A stretch of DNA of 64,000 nucleotides, taken from assembly GCF_024628805.1 (NCBI RefSeq), contig NZ_CP102382.1, positions 1,240,001 through 1,304,000 on the forward strand, read 5' to 3'. The DNA is from Paenimyroides aestuarii. GTDB taxonomy: Bacteria; Bacteroidota; Bacteroidia; Flavobacteriales; Flavobacteriaceae. A program made the position numbers and the translations under genes. The notes beneath the pieces are model-generated. The model searched no databases. It saw only the letters and a program-made list of their open reading frames with translations, and had not been told where the DNA came from. Shown here one piece after another: positions 43,088 through 51,979 of this stretch (within the stretch, counting starts at the first letter, position 1; each line of letters opens with the position of its first letter).

Positions 43088-44161
43088 ATGAAAAAGCTTC
43101 TGCTTATTATAACCACCTTATTAGGCGTTTATAATCTAACTGCCCAAGTATTGTATAATGAAACCTTTGACAGTTACAACTGGGGTAATGTAGGTACCGA
43201 TATTACCGGTGCCATACCCGGTAAAGGCGGTTGGTACACCAAAAGTGTAATAGGTAGTTTTAGCCCTAACCCTGCTGCAGGGGCAAATACCGATTATCAA
43301 ATAATAGCCGAACCCAATAAAGGAAATGTAGTAGAAATTCCGCCAATGAACTTGGTGGGAGACTGGCAACGTTTTTTGTATAGAACCGATTTAAAAACCT
43401 ATTGGCAGCAGCGTACCCCCGGGAACAATGTGTTGAAACTGGCGTTTGATGTTTTTTGCACAAGTTTTGATGACTGGACAATCATCCGTATACATTTATT
43501 TAGTAAAGAAGGCAGGTTGGTAACCTATGCAATAAACCCTGAGGTGGGGTACATTTCTCGTAGTATTGGTAATAGGAATAATAATAGTATTGGTGCTGTA
43601 GGGTCGGTTTTTATGTTAAACAAAACCCCTATTCAATTACCTGTTAATACGTGGACTACTTTAGAAGTTTATATAGATTATAACAGCAATAAAATATATT
43701 TTAGCATACCTTCTATAAACTATACGGTGGTAGAAAACGCCGGTTATAATTTTGATTTAAGCGGTGTAGAGCATGATGACAGCCCTGTAGAGTTAATGTT
43801 TCTTAAATCTAAATATCCAGATGTTGTCCCAGTAAATGCTACAACCACAAGGTTTGATAATATAAATATATCGGCACAAAATACCGTGCCTGTTGTAACA
43901 GTTGGCTTAAACGAGCAGTTGGCAGAAAAATTTAATTTATACCCTAACCCAGCAAGCAGCGTGGTAAACATCACCAACGCCGAAAATATGCAAATACAGC
44001 AAATCACGGTGTATGATGTGGCAGGCAAGCAATTAAGCACCCAAAACTACAACAACGAAACCGAAATACAATTAAACGTAGAACACTTAGCAAGCGGCAC
44101 GTATATGTTGCATTTGCAAACCCATCAAGGCACAGCGGTTAAGAAGATGGTGAAGAAATAG
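43088..44161 (+). CDS. T9SS-secreted protein, tandem paralog 3
   Basis: 357 aa. Signal peptide 1-19 as in its siblings, but the LamG-like body has diverged (VLYNETFDSYNWGNVG, then KTYWQQRTPGNNVLKLAFDVF and TTLEVYIDYNSNKIYFSIP), with a shorter variable middle. The sorting domain (about 282-357) is almost the same as in paralogs 1 and 2, ending VKKMVKK. The conserved ends with a diverged centre resemble the pattern of the giant SprB trio. Ligand and role are unknown; cell-surface or secreted localisation is expected. Confidence 0.85.
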   Translation: MKKLLLIITTLLGVYNLTAQVLYNETFDSYNWGNVGTDITGAIPGKGGWYTKSVIGSFSPNPAAGANTDYQIIAEPNKGNVVEIPPMNLVGDWQRFLYRTDLKTYWQQRTPGNNVLKLAFDVFCTSFDDWTIIRIHLFSKEGRLVTYAINPEVGYISRSIGNRNNNSIGAVGSVFMLNKTPIQLPVNTWTTLEVYIDYNSNKIYFSIPSINYTVVENAGYNFDLSGVEHDDSPVELMFLKSKYPDVVPVNATTTRFDNINISAQNTVPVVTVGLNEQLAEKFNLYPNPASSVVNITNAENMQIQQITVYDVAGKQLSTQNYNNETEIQLNVEHLASGTYMLHLQTHQGTAVKKMVKK

Positions 44162-44313
44162 TTTTGTTCTTCTGTATAATGTATTTTGTATTGTTGTAAA
44201 ATGTGAAATAAATTGGTGTGAACCACAGTAATTTGTGTTAATCAACTGCTGTGAAGCAGTTAAACGGTAGAGTTTTAAACAACTTTGCCAAAGTTTCAAA
44301 CTTTGGCAAAGTT
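44162..44313. repeat. structured 3' repeat with palindrome, copy 3
   Basis: Third copy of the 3' element, slightly diverged at the front. The 16-bp perfect inverted repeat is intact at 44281-44313. It also lies just past the end of the convergent dihydrouridine synthase gene. Confidence 0.75.
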
Positions 44314-44329
44314 TAAATATCGAGACATT

Positions 44330-45328
44330 TTATAATAGTTCCACTATATAATCTTTATAAAAATCTTCAATTTCGTCGAAAATTTTAAGTAACTGGCTCG
44401 GATCATCTTCTGTAACCAACCGTTGACGATGTGCTTTAAATCCGTGAATGCCTTTGAAATAATTGGTGTAATGGCGGCGCATCTCTACAATTCCCAAGCG
44501 TTCCCCTTTCCATTCCATCGACCAAATCAAGTGGTTTTTTGCAGCTTCCAAGCGATCTTTCATTGTTGGCGGAGCCAAAATTTCACCCGTGTTTAAGTAA
44601 TGTTTTATTTCATTAAAAATCCAAGGATAACCAATTGCAGCGCGCCCAATCATCATTCCGTCTAGTCCAAAACGCTCTTTATATTCTTTTGCTTTTTGGG
44701 GCGAATCAATATCTCCATTACCAAAAATCGGAATTTTAATACGTGGGTTGTTCTTAATTCGTTCAATATGTGTCCAATCGCTGTGTCCTTTATACATTTG
44801 TGCACGAGTTCGGGCGTGAATGGTTAAAGCTTGCACACCCACATCTTGCAAACGTTCGGCCACTTCATCAATATTTATCGATGTTTCATCCCAGCCTAAT
44901 CGTGTTTTAACTGTAACAGGCAAGTTGGTGCCGCTGATAACCGCTTTGGTCAACCGAATCATTAAATCAACATCTTTCAAAACACCGGCACCTGCACCTT
45001 TGCAAACTACTTTTTTTACCGGGCATCCAAAGTTAATATCTACCAAATCGGGCTGTACGGTTTCTACAATCTTTGCTGAAAGTTGCATCGCTTCTTCATC
45101 ACCCCCAAAAATTTGAATACCAACTGGGCGTTCGTAATCAAAAATATCTAATTTCATTTTACTTTTCATGGCATCACGAATCAACCCTTCTGAAGAAATA
45201 AATTCTGAATACATCATGTCAGCACCATGCATTTTGCATAAACGGCGAAAAGGCGGATCGCTCACATCTTCCATAGGCGCTAATAAAAGCGGATGTTCGG
45301 GCAATTCTATTTTTCCTATTTTAATCAT
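44330..45328 (-). CDS. dusB: tRNA-dihydrouridine synthase
   Basis: 332 aa, family length. Reduces uridine to dihydrouridine in tRNA with FMN and NADPH. TIM-barrel start LLAPMEDVSDPPFRRL, the catalytic cysteine in INFGCPVKKVVCKGAGAG near residue 100, VKTRLGWDE near 145, HARTRAQMYKG near 174 and the FMN phosphate loop GNGDIDSP near 205. The wording and length fit DusB better than DusA or DusC. A TAATTTTG-like box is upstream (45345-45352, minus). Monocistronic. Confidence 0.93.
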   Translation of the reverse strand: MIKIGKIELPEHPLLLAPMEDVSDPPFRRLCKMHGADMMYSEFISSEGLIRDAMKSKMKLDIFDYERPVGIQIFGGDEEAMQLSAKIVETVQPDLVDINFGCPVKKVVCKGAGAGVLKDVDLMIRLTKAVISGTNLPVTVKTRLGWDETSINIDEVAERLQDVGVQALTIHARTRAQMYKGHSDWTHIERIKNNPRIKIPIFGNGDIDSPQKAKEYKERFGLDGMMIGRAAIGYPWIFNEIKHYLNTGEILAPPTMKDRLEAAKNHLIWSMEWKGERLGIVEMRRHYTNYFKGIHGFKAHRQRLVTEDDPSQLLKIFDEIEDFYKDYIVELL

Positions 45329-45455
45329 TCCATGAAATTTTATGCAAAATTAATGCTTTTTGTAGATTTATTAAAACCTTGTACCTAATCTTAATACAGA
45401 TTAACAAATGATACCGCTGAATTTTGGTATCTTTATGAAAAGAATTTTAAAGAAC

Positions 45456-46343
45456 ATGTCAAACATAGATTTTATTTTTGAAGAAAAAGCAGCCGATATC
45501 GGTAATTTTTTAGTTGGAAGATTATTGCCATTTAGACAAAAACGGCACATTGGGCCATTTGTTTTTATCGATCACATGGGACCTGCCCAAATGAAAGCCG
45601 ATGAAAATTTAGATGTGGGACCTCATCCGCACATAGGTTTATCCACGTTGACTTTTTTATTTGAAGGTGCTGTGAAGCATAAAGACAGTTTGGGTAACGA
45701 TATTGTGATTGAGCCTGGTGCTGTGAATTGGATGACTGCCGGTAGAGGTGTGGTGCATTCCGAAAGAACGCCCGATTTTATGAGAACAATTGATAAAACA
45801 ATGCACGGTTTGCAGATTTGGATTGCCCTACCAAAGCATTTAGAAGATATGGACCCCAATTTTGTGCATATTGAAGCTAAGGATTTACCCGTTTGGCAAG
45901 AAAATGATTTAGATTTTAAGTTGATAGCAGGTGAGTTTGAAGACAAAAAGTCGGGGGTTCCCGTGTATAGTAAACTGTATATGATAGAGATTAAAGCCAA
46001 CAAAAACCAAACAGTTCATTTAAAAGACCGATTGTATGGGGAAAGCGGCTTGTATATTTTAGAAGGAAACATAACCCATCATGATACCAATTTTGGTTCT
46101 AAACAAATACTTATTACGAAAGATGCCCATTTATGTGAATTTGAAATTACAGCCGGTTCAACAGTTTATTTGTTTGGTGGGGAACCTCTTCCAGAAGAAC
46201 GATTTATTTATTGGAATTTTGTTTCTTCTTCTCGAGAAAAAATAGAAACAGCTAAAGAAATGTGGCAAAAGCAGAAATTTCCTAAAATACCCGGCGAAAC
46301 CGACTTTGTTCCTTTGCCTGTTGATTCCTTTAAGAAGGGTTAA
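45456..46343 (+). CDS. pirin family protein
   Basis: 295 aa from the ATG at 45456; in-frame ATGs at 45408 and 45435 would add residues not usual in the family, which starts MSNID. Bicupin fold: GPFVFIDHMGPA (about 31-42), GPHPHIGLSTLTFLFEGAVKHKDSLG with the metal-binding histidines (about 55-80), and HSERTPDF near 107. Pirins are iron-binding cupins, some with quercetin dioxygenase activity; the physiological role here is unknown. Divergent from the dusB gene, monocistronic. Confidence 0.92.
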   Translation: MSNIDFIFEEKAADIGNFLVGRLLPFRQKRHIGPFVFIDHMGPAQMKADENLDVGPHPHIGLSTLTFLFEGAVKHKDSLGNDIVIEPGAVNWMTAGRGVVHSERTPDFMRTIDKTMHGLQIWIALPKHLEDMDPNFVHIEAKDLPVWQENDLDFKLIAGEFEDKKSGVPVYSKLYMIEIKANKNQTVHLKDRLYGESGLYILEGNITHHDTNFGSKQILITKDAHLCEFEITAGSTVYLFGGEPLPEERFIYWNFVSSSREKIETAKEMWQKQKFPKIPGETDFVPLPVDSFKKG

Positions 46344-46438
46344 TGAGGTGTGATTTTTAAATAAATCAACAACTTTCATTTGATCGATTTTTTTCCTACA
46401 TTTCACCATTGAATATATTTTTTTGAAAAATAAGAATA

Positions 46439-47371
46439 ATGAAAATAGGAAAGAAACTAAGATGGGGTGCTATTATTGTTTTTGTTGTGATGAACTTAAT
46501 AGCAATTGTTCATTCTTATAAATTTACGCACTTTTCAGATGCCCACTTCGAAAAAACGCAAAGGCCAGATCAATTAAGTTTCAATCAAAAATTAAAGATA
46601 CTATTTTTTGGTGTAAATAATCCAAGACCAACAAACGATACAAAACCTCTAAAATTTAAAACGGTTCAATTACAAAGCAATAAAAAAGTGGAAGGTTGGT
46701 ACTGCCCCGTAGAAGCAGCACTAGGAACGGTAATTCTATTTCATGGATACGGCGGTGAAAAGTCATCGATGCTTGATAAAGCTGCAATTTTTGATAGTTT
46801 AGGTTACAATACATTTCTTATTGATTTTATGGGAAGTGGTGGTTCTGAGGGAAACACAACAACAATTGGTTTTAAAGAAGCCGAACAAGTTAAAACCGCA
46901 TACAATTATCTTGTATCAAAAGGAGAAAAGGAAATTTATCTTTTTGGCACTTCAATGGGGGCAGTAGCTATTATGAAAGCCATTAAAGATTATGATATGC
47001 AACCAAGAGCAATAATCCTTGAATGTCCTTTTGGAACAATGTATGATACTGTGGCTGCACGTTTTTCTAATATGAATGTTCCAACATTTCCAATGGCAGG
47101 GTTATTAGTTTTTTGGGGTGGCGTACAAAATAATTTTTGGGCTTTTAGCCACAACCCAGCTACATATGCGAAACATATTAGCTGCCCAACGTTGCTTTTG
47201 TTTGGTGAAAAGGATAAAAATGTCAGTAAAAAAGAAATCGATGAAATATATAATAATTTAGCAGGGTCTAAAAAATTAAAGACCTACTCATCTGCTGGTC
47301 ACGAAAACTATTTGAAAAAATACCGAAACCAGTGGACAGAAGACGTAGTGAATTTTTTAAAGAGCAACTAA
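46439..47371 (+). CDS. alpha/beta hydrolase, membrane-anchored or exported
   Basis: 310 aa. A hydrophobic segment at residues about 8-24 acts as anchor or uncleaved signal. The hydrolase core follows: oxyanion block FHGYGGEKSSM near 102, the nucleophile elbow GTSMGA with Ser near 160, a Glu/Asp in LLFGEKDKN near 259 and the His of SAGHENYL near 285. This is the Abhydrolase/lysophospholipase-like arrangement (BEM46-type). It probably acts on acyl esters at the membrane. The terminator shared with asd follows. Confidence 0.85.
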   Translation: MKIGKKLRWGAIIVFVVMNLIAIVHSYKFTHFSDAHFEKTQRPDQLSFNQKLKILFFGVNNPRPTNDTKPLKFKTVQLQSNKKVEGWYCPVEAALGTVILFHGYGGEKSSMLDKAAIFDSLGYNTFLIDFMGSGGSEGNTTTIGFKEAEQVKTAYNYLVSKGEKEIYLFGTSMGAVAIMKAIKDYDMQPRAIILECPFGTMYDTVAARFSNMNVPTFPMAGLLVFWGGVQNNFWAFSHNPATYAKHISCPTLLLFGEKDKNVSKKEIDEIYNNLAGSKKLKTYSSAGHENYLKKYRNQWTEDVVNFLKSN

Positions 47372-47453
47372 AAAAAGTGTGAAGTGACAAACATATTTCA
47401 TTAATCTTAAAAAAATAGTTAATTCTATAAAATATTTAGGCTTGTATAAGGAA

Positions 47454-47483
47454 AAAAAACTCTTGACGAATCAAGAGTTTTTT
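47454..47483. terminator. bidirectional hairpin terminator
   Basis: AAAACTCTTGA, loop CGAA, TCAAGAGTTTT, with A and T runs on either side, between the convergent hydrolase and asd genes. Confidence 0.8.
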
Positions 47484-47501
47484 ATATGGGATTAACATAT
47501 T

Positions 47502-48494
47502 TTAACCTATTAATTGGTTTTCTAACAAATATTCGGCAATTTGTATGGTATTGGTTGCTGCTCCTTTTCGTAAATTATCTGCAACAATCCACATATTTAG
47601 AGTGTTTTCTTGGCTTTCATCTCGTCGGATTCTTCCTACAAAAACCTCGTTTTTATTTTGCGCGTACAACGGCATTGGGTAAGTAAAAGTATCTAAATTA
47701 TCTTGTACCATAATTCCCGGTGTATTTTGCAGTAAAGCACGTACTTTATTTACATCAAAATCGTTTTCAAACTCAATATTCACTGCTTCACTGTGCCCGC
47801 CAACAACCGGAATACGAACTGCCGTAGCCGTAACCTTAATGCTGTCGTCACCCATGATTTTTTTGGTTTCGTTGGTCAGTTTCATTTCTTCTTTGGTGTA
47901 ACCGTTATCTAAGAAACTATCGCAATGAGGAATCGCATTTCTATGAATTTGGTATTTGTAAGCCATTTCGCCTTTTTCGCCTTTGTATTCATTCTCTAGC
48001 TGCTGAACCGCCTTTACGCCCGTTCCGGTAATCGACTGATAGGTTGATACAACCACACGCTTAATTTTGTATTCTTTATGCAACGGAGCCAACGCCATTA
48101 CCAATTGAATAGTGGAACAGTTTGGATTGGCAATGATTTTATCGGTTGCGGTTAATTCGTTTGCATTAATTTCTGGAACAATTAATTTTTTGGAGGGATC
48201 CATTCTCCAAGCCGATGAATTATCGACTACAGTTGTGCCCGCTTCGGCAAACTTTGGTGCCCATTCCAGCGATGTTTCTCCACCTGCTGAAAACAATGCC
48301 ACATCGGGTTTCATTTCAACGGCTGTTTGCAAATTTACCACCTTATACTTCTTATCTTTAAAAGCTATTTCCTTACCAACCGATTTTTCAGATGCCACCG
48401 GAATTAATTCTGTTACAGGAAAATTACGTTCAGCCAAAACATTCAGCATGACCTCGCCAACCATTCCGGTTGCGCCAACTACAGCTACTCTCAT
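47502..48494 (-). CDS. asd: aspartate-semialdehyde dehydrogenase
   Basis: 330 aa from the ATG at 48494. The frame is open to 48533, but a TATTTTTG promoter box at 48531-48538 on this strand makes a longer protein unlikely. It converts aspartyl phosphate to the semialdehyde (lysine/diaminopimelate, threonine and methionine pathway). NADP-binding VVGATGMVGE at 4-13, catalytic Cys in NPNCSTIQ near 129, acid-base His in GGHSEAVNIEF near 240. All family residues are present. Monocistronic. Confidence 0.96.
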   Translation of the reverse strand: MRVAVVGATGMVGEVMLNVLAERNFPVTELIPVASEKSVGKEIAFKDKKYKVVNLQTAVEMKPDVALFSAGGETSLEWAPKFAEAGTTVVDNSSAWRMDPSKKLIVPEINANELTATDKIIANPNCSTIQLVMALAPLHKEYKIKRVVVSTYQSITGTGVKAVQQLENEYKGEKGEMAYKYQIHRNAIPHCDSFLDNGYTKEEMKLTNETKKIMGDDSIKVTATAVRIPVVGGHSEAVNIEFENDFDVNKVRALLQNTPGIMVQDNLDTFTYPMPLYAQNKNEVFVGRIRRDESQENTLNMWIVADNLRKGAATNTIQIAEYLLENQLIG

Positions 48495-48530
48495 AGATAA
48501 ATTTGTTTTAAGATTAAAAATTTGCAGTTG

Positions 48531-48538
48531 CAAAAATA
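48531..48538 (-). promoter_or_regulatory. candidate -7 box for asd
   Basis: Reads TATTTTTG on the minus strand, 37 bases before the ATG chosen for asd. No TTG at the expected distance. Confidence 0.35.
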
Positions 48539-48567
48539 GGTAATAATTTGAATAGTTTTCTACGAAT

Positions 48568-50262
48568 TTATTGGGTTCTGATATCTTTTACTTGCAATTG
48601 AACAAAAATTTTATCTTTCCAATGGTTTTCCGACAATGAATACACCAAATTCATCAATTTTAAATTGCGAATGGCATCAATCATATCTCCTTTTTTAAAG
48701 GCAATTGCAGGAAAAGCTTGGGTGTGATTTTGCTTTACAAACATTCGTAAATGCTCGTTATTTTTACCGATACATTGCGCATTTCCTGTATCAAAAACAT
48801 TCGATGTAAAAAAGACAGGCGTCATGTTTCCAGGGCCATGCGGCTCAAACTGTTTCAAAATACGAAGTGTTTTTTCGTCAAATTCGTTAAAATCAACTAT
48901 GGCATCAATCTCAATTTCTTCTGATTTTTGTTCGATTGTGATGCTTGATTTCACAACTTCTTCAAACTTCACCTTGAAATTTTCGTATTCAGAAACTTTA
49001 ATCGTTAAACCCGCTGCATACATGTGCCCACCAAATTGAACAATGTGTTCTGAACATTTCTCTAATGCTTCATACACATCAAAACCTTTAACAGATCTTG
49101 CCGAAGCAGCCAGATAATCGCCACTTTTCGTAAAAACCAACGTAGGACGATAATAGGTTTCAATCAAACGGGAAGCCACAATACCAATCACACCTTTGTG
49201 CCAGCTTTCATGATAAACAACTGATGTGTAAGTGTTTTCTTCCTTGTTTTCAAGAATCTGTTGCAAGGCTTCTTCGGTGATTTGTTGATCTAAAACGCGC
49301 CGGTTGTTATTAAATTCGTCAATTTCTTTGGCACACTCAATGGCTTCCTCTAAATTAAATTCTGTGAGTAATCGAACCGCATAATTACCATGTTTTATAC
49401 GTCCGGCAGCATTAATTCTCGGAGCAATTTTAAAAACCACATCGGTTATGGTGAACTCCTTAATGGCAAATTGTTTTTTCATTGCCAAAATACCTTGTCG
49501 CGGATTGCTGTTGATCACCTGCAAACCAAAATAAGCCAAAATTCGATTTTCATCTACAATAGGCACAATATCGGCTGCAATGGCTGTTGCCACCAAATCT
49601 AGATACGGAATTAAATCTTCAATGGTTTCGCCTCGGTTTGCTGCCAAAGCCTGTATCAACTTAAAACCCACACCACAACCGCACAATTCCTTAAACGGAT
49701 AATTGCAATCTTTTTGTTTGGGATCTAAAACCGCAACCGCATTTGGAACCTCATCGCCGGGCAAATGGTGGTCACAGATTACAAAATCAATTCCTTTTTG
49801 GTTGGCATATTCTATTTTATCGATTGATTTTATACCACAATCCAACGCAATTATCAACGAAATTCCGTTGTCTTCGGCATAGTCGATTCCTTGGTTTGAA
49901 ATTCCGTAACCTTCGGCATAGCGGTCGGGAATATAGGTGTCCACATCAGGATAAAAACTTTTCAGATACGAAGACATCAATGCAACCGCCGTAGTTCCAT
50001 CCACATCATAATCACCAAAAACCAAAATACGTTCGTTGGTTTTAATAGCTTTTTCAATTCGCTCCACGGCTTTATCCATATCTTTCATTAAATACGGATT
50101 GTACAAATCTGCCAAGTTTGGTCGGAAAAATTTTTTGGCCTTTTCAAAAGAGTCCACACCTCGCTGCGCCAACAATGTAGCTATAAGCGGACTTACATTT
50201 AATGTGGATTTTAAATGCTGAATTATTTGAGAATCGGGATTTTGCTTTAACGACCAACGCAT
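48568..50262 (-). CDS. recJ: single-stranded-DNA-specific exonuclease RecJ
   Basis: 564 aa, standard length. 5'-3' exonuclease of recombination and mismatch repair. DHH phosphoesterase motifs: FGDYDVDGTTAVAL near 80, ALDCGIKS near 134, CDHHLPGDEVPNAVAVLDP near 156, and the DHHA1 domain with FGGHMYAAGLTI near 410. An OB-like C-terminal domain ends the protein. All metal-ligand aspartates and histidines appear intact. It is separated from the next minus-strand gene by about 270 bases containing a structured repeat. Confidence 0.95.
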   Translation of the reverse strand: MRWSLKQNPDSQIIQHLKSTLNVSPLIATLLAQRGVDSFEKAKKFFRPNLADLYNPYLMKDMDKAVERIEKAIKTNERILVFGDYDVDGTTAVALMSSYLKSFYPDVDTYIPDRYAEGYGISNQGIDYAEDNGISLIIALDCGIKSIDKIEYANQKGIDFVICDHHLPGDEVPNAVAVLDPKQKDCNYPFKELCGCGVGFKLIQALAANRGETIEDLIPYLDLVATAIAADIVPIVDENRILAYFGLQVINSNPRQGILAMKKQFAIKEFTITDVVFKIAPRINAAGRIKHGNYAVRLLTEFNLEEAIECAKEIDEFNNNRRVLDQQITEEALQQILENKEENTYTSVVYHESWHKGVIGIVASRLIETYYRPTLVFTKSGDYLAASARSVKGFDVYEALEKCSEHIVQFGGHMYAAGLTIKVSEYENFKVKFEEVVKSSITIEQKSEEIEIDAIVDFNEFDEKTLRILKQFEPHGPGNMTPVFFTSNVFDTGNAQCIGKNNEHLRMFVKQNHTQAFPAIAFKKGDMIDAIRNLKLMNLVYSLSENHWKDKIFVQLQVKDIRTQ

Positions 50263-50434
50263 CGCTTGTGTAATTAAAATGTTATCAGATTATATGAATA
50301 AGGTCTATAAAGATAGTGTTTTGTACAAACAGTTTAATTAATTCGCTAAAATAAAAAGCTTAAATACTTTTAATAGATAGAGTAGATGTTTCCCAACAAC
50401 TATAATTTCATATTGCTAAAGATGTTTGTGTTTA

Positions 50435-50542
50435 GGCGTTCCCGGCTTTTTAGTGAGCCGGTCGGGCTTTTCGCTATATCTTTTATCGGGGCTTCGAGTG
50501 CCTCAGCCACCGATAAAAGGATGCCGCTGCAATCCCTAACGC
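50435..50542. repeat. structured intergenic repeat (GTTCCC...CCCTAACGC)
   Basis: About 108 bases with two hairpins: CCGGCT/AGCCGG at 50442-50461, and a long stem ATCTTTTATCGG/CCGATAAAAGGAT (one bulged G) at 50478-50522 with a further GC-rich inner stem. The end reads CAATCCCTAACGC. From memory, near-identical ends (GTTCCCG, GGTCGGGC, CGCTATATCTTTT, CCCTAACGC) recur in flavobacterial genomes around variable loops. The stop codon of the neighbouring minus-strand small gene falls inside it. It may be a dispersed structured RNA or repeat; no protein is needed to explain it. Confidence 0.6.
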
Positions 50543-50787
50543 AAGCGAAGTTGAAAATTACCCTTGTTAAGGTTGTTTAGTCCAACGAATTCCAATGCTC
50601 CATAAAAGTACGGTTTAACCGAAAAAGCAATGTGTCCTACGCTGTGTCCAATTTCATAACTATTAGATTCAGCTTTAAACATAGTAAATAATACCTTCAT
50701 AAATTGAGGCAGAAGTGCAATGAAGGTAAAAGTAAAAACAATTGCAATTACTATAAAAAGATATCCGAATATTTTTTTTAAATGCAT
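50536..50787 (-). CDS. small membrane protein running into the structured repeat
   Basis: 83 aa from the ATG at 50787 (an upstream in-frame ATG at 50799 adds four residues). One strong TM segment at about residues 6-30, then a polar tail. Downstream of about residue 65 the frame enters the repeat described at 50435-50542, and the last residues (NFQLRLR) and the stop codon TAG are supplied by it, so the original C-terminus may be lost. I do not recognise the family. Confidence 0.5.
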   Translation of the reverse strand: MHLKKIFGYLFIVIAIVFTFTFIALLPQFMKVLFTMFKAESNSYEIGHSVGHIAFSVKPYFYGALEFVGLNNLNKGNFQLRLR

Positions 50788-50809
50788 ATAATATAACAAA
50801 AAAACATAC

Positions 50810-50826
50810 GAGGTTTTTAAAACCTC
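50810..50826. repeat. short perfect palindrome
   Basis: GAGGTTTT, T, AAAACCTC. Dispersed palindromes of this wording are, from memory, frequent between flavobacterial genes. It lies between two small minus-strand genes and could act as a terminator for the proline-rich lipoprotein gene. Confidence 0.5.
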
Positions 50827-50874
50827 TCAGGTTATAATTATAAATCTGTCTTATAGCTAAAGCCTAAAACTTAA

Positions 50875-51075
50875 TTATGGTAATGGTTGACCAACCGAAA
50901 TATCGCAACGTTGAACTGGTGGTTGGTTTGCTGGTTTTGGTTTTCCTTTCATTCCCGGAGCTGTTTGTTGGGGTGGTATTTGTTGTTGCGGTGCTGCTTT
51001 TTGTGGTGCTTGGTCGTCTTTGTTACAAGAAATAAACAATGCGATAGTAACTAAAAAAAGCAGAGTGTTTTTCAT
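50875..51075 (-). CDS. small proline-rich lipoprotein
   Basis: 66 aa. Lipoprotein signal MKNTLLFLVTIALFISC with the acceptor Cys at 17, followed by a NKDDQAPQ linker and a Pro/Gln/Lys-rich mature part with PPQQ and KPKPANQ stretches. No globular domain. It is the kind of short surface- or periplasm-facing lipoprotein common in Bacteroidota and has no assignable function. Confidence 0.6.
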   Translation of the reverse strand: MKNTLLFLVTIALFISCNKDDQAPQKAAPQQQIPPQQTAPGMKGKPKPANQPPVQRCDISVGQPLP

Positions 51076-51231
51076 AAGATTTTGTTTTTATGTATCGCTA
51101 AATTATTGTTTTTTAGCGGAAAACAAAATGAATTGCTGAAAAACATCAAAAAAATGCTTTTTATGCATAATAAAGTGCGAGATGGAGTAGTGGCTTTTGT
51201 TTGCGAAAATAGTGCTTAACGCTTCTAGCAA

Positions 51232-51969
51232 TTACTGCATTTCTTTTTGCAATGCAAAAAACGCCCGTTGGGCAGCCTTTTCTTCTGCTTTTTTCTTGCT
51301 GGTTGCACGTGCACGTGCAATTTCTACATCGTTGAAGTATAATTTTATGCAGAAATGTTTTACTGGGTCTTTGCCATTGTCTTCGCAGTTTTCAAACCTA
51401 AACGTACATTTATTTTTTTGGCAATATTCAATGAATAAGCTTTTGTAGCTGGTGATTTTGTTTTCCAGATAGCCTAAATCTTTAAAATCTATTAAAATGT
51501 TTTTATAGATGAATTTTTCACAAACGGCAAATCCGGCATCAATATAAATAGCGCCAATTAAAGCTTCTAGAAGATTTCCGTTGATGTTATCTCCAAAATT
51601 GGCTACATTAGCTTTAGATCGCACTAAATGAATCAATTGCAGCTTTTTGCCAACGCTGTTTAAATACGCTCTATTCACAATTTTGGAGCGCATTTGTGTT
51701 AAGTAGCCCTCATCGCCTTTTGGGGCATTTTTGTATAAGAAAGCAGCAATGACGGAGCCTAAAATAGCATCGCCTAAAAATTCTAAACGTTCGTAATTAA
51801 GCGCATCGCCTGTAAGGGTGGTTTTGTTTAAAGACCTGTGGGTAAACGCAGTTTCAAACAATATGATTTTTTTGGGTTTGTACCCGATTATTTTGGTGAT
51901 GGCAGAACAAAAAATCCCACTATTGTTCATAGGGGATTTTTTTGATATTATTTTTTTAAGCCAATTCAC
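51232..51969 (-). CDS. rnc: ribonuclease III
   Basis: 245 aa from a GTG at 51969, 11 bases after the fabF stop. The longer open frame (to 52026) would overlap fabF and add residues unlike the family; MNWLKKIISKK is a normal flavobacterial start. Cuts double-stranded RNA (rRNA and mRNA processing). The RNase III signature YERLEFLGDAILG is near residue 60, the second acidic block ALIGAIYIDAG near 125, and a C-terminal double-stranded RNA-binding domain (about 180-243). Translation is probably coupled to fabF. Confidence 0.93.
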   Translation of the reverse strand: MNWLKKIISKKSPMNNSGIFCSAITKIIGYKPKKIILFETAFTHRSLNKTTLTGDALNYERLEFLGDAILGSVIAAFLYKNAPKGDEGYLTQMRSKIVNRAYLNSVGKKLQLIHLVRSKANVANFGDNINGNLLEALIGAIYIDAGFAVCEKFIYKNILIDFKDLGYLENKITSYKSLFIEYCQKNKCTFRFENCEDNGKDPVKHFCIKLYFNDVEIARARATSKKKAEEKAAQRAFFALQKEMQ

Positions 51970-51979
51970 GGTTTGTTTT

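Noticed and set aside
50386..50580. 64-codon plus-strand frame over the structured intergenic repeat
   Set aside because: It follows the hairpins of the repeat, has no family pattern and no promoter; better explained as noncoding structure.
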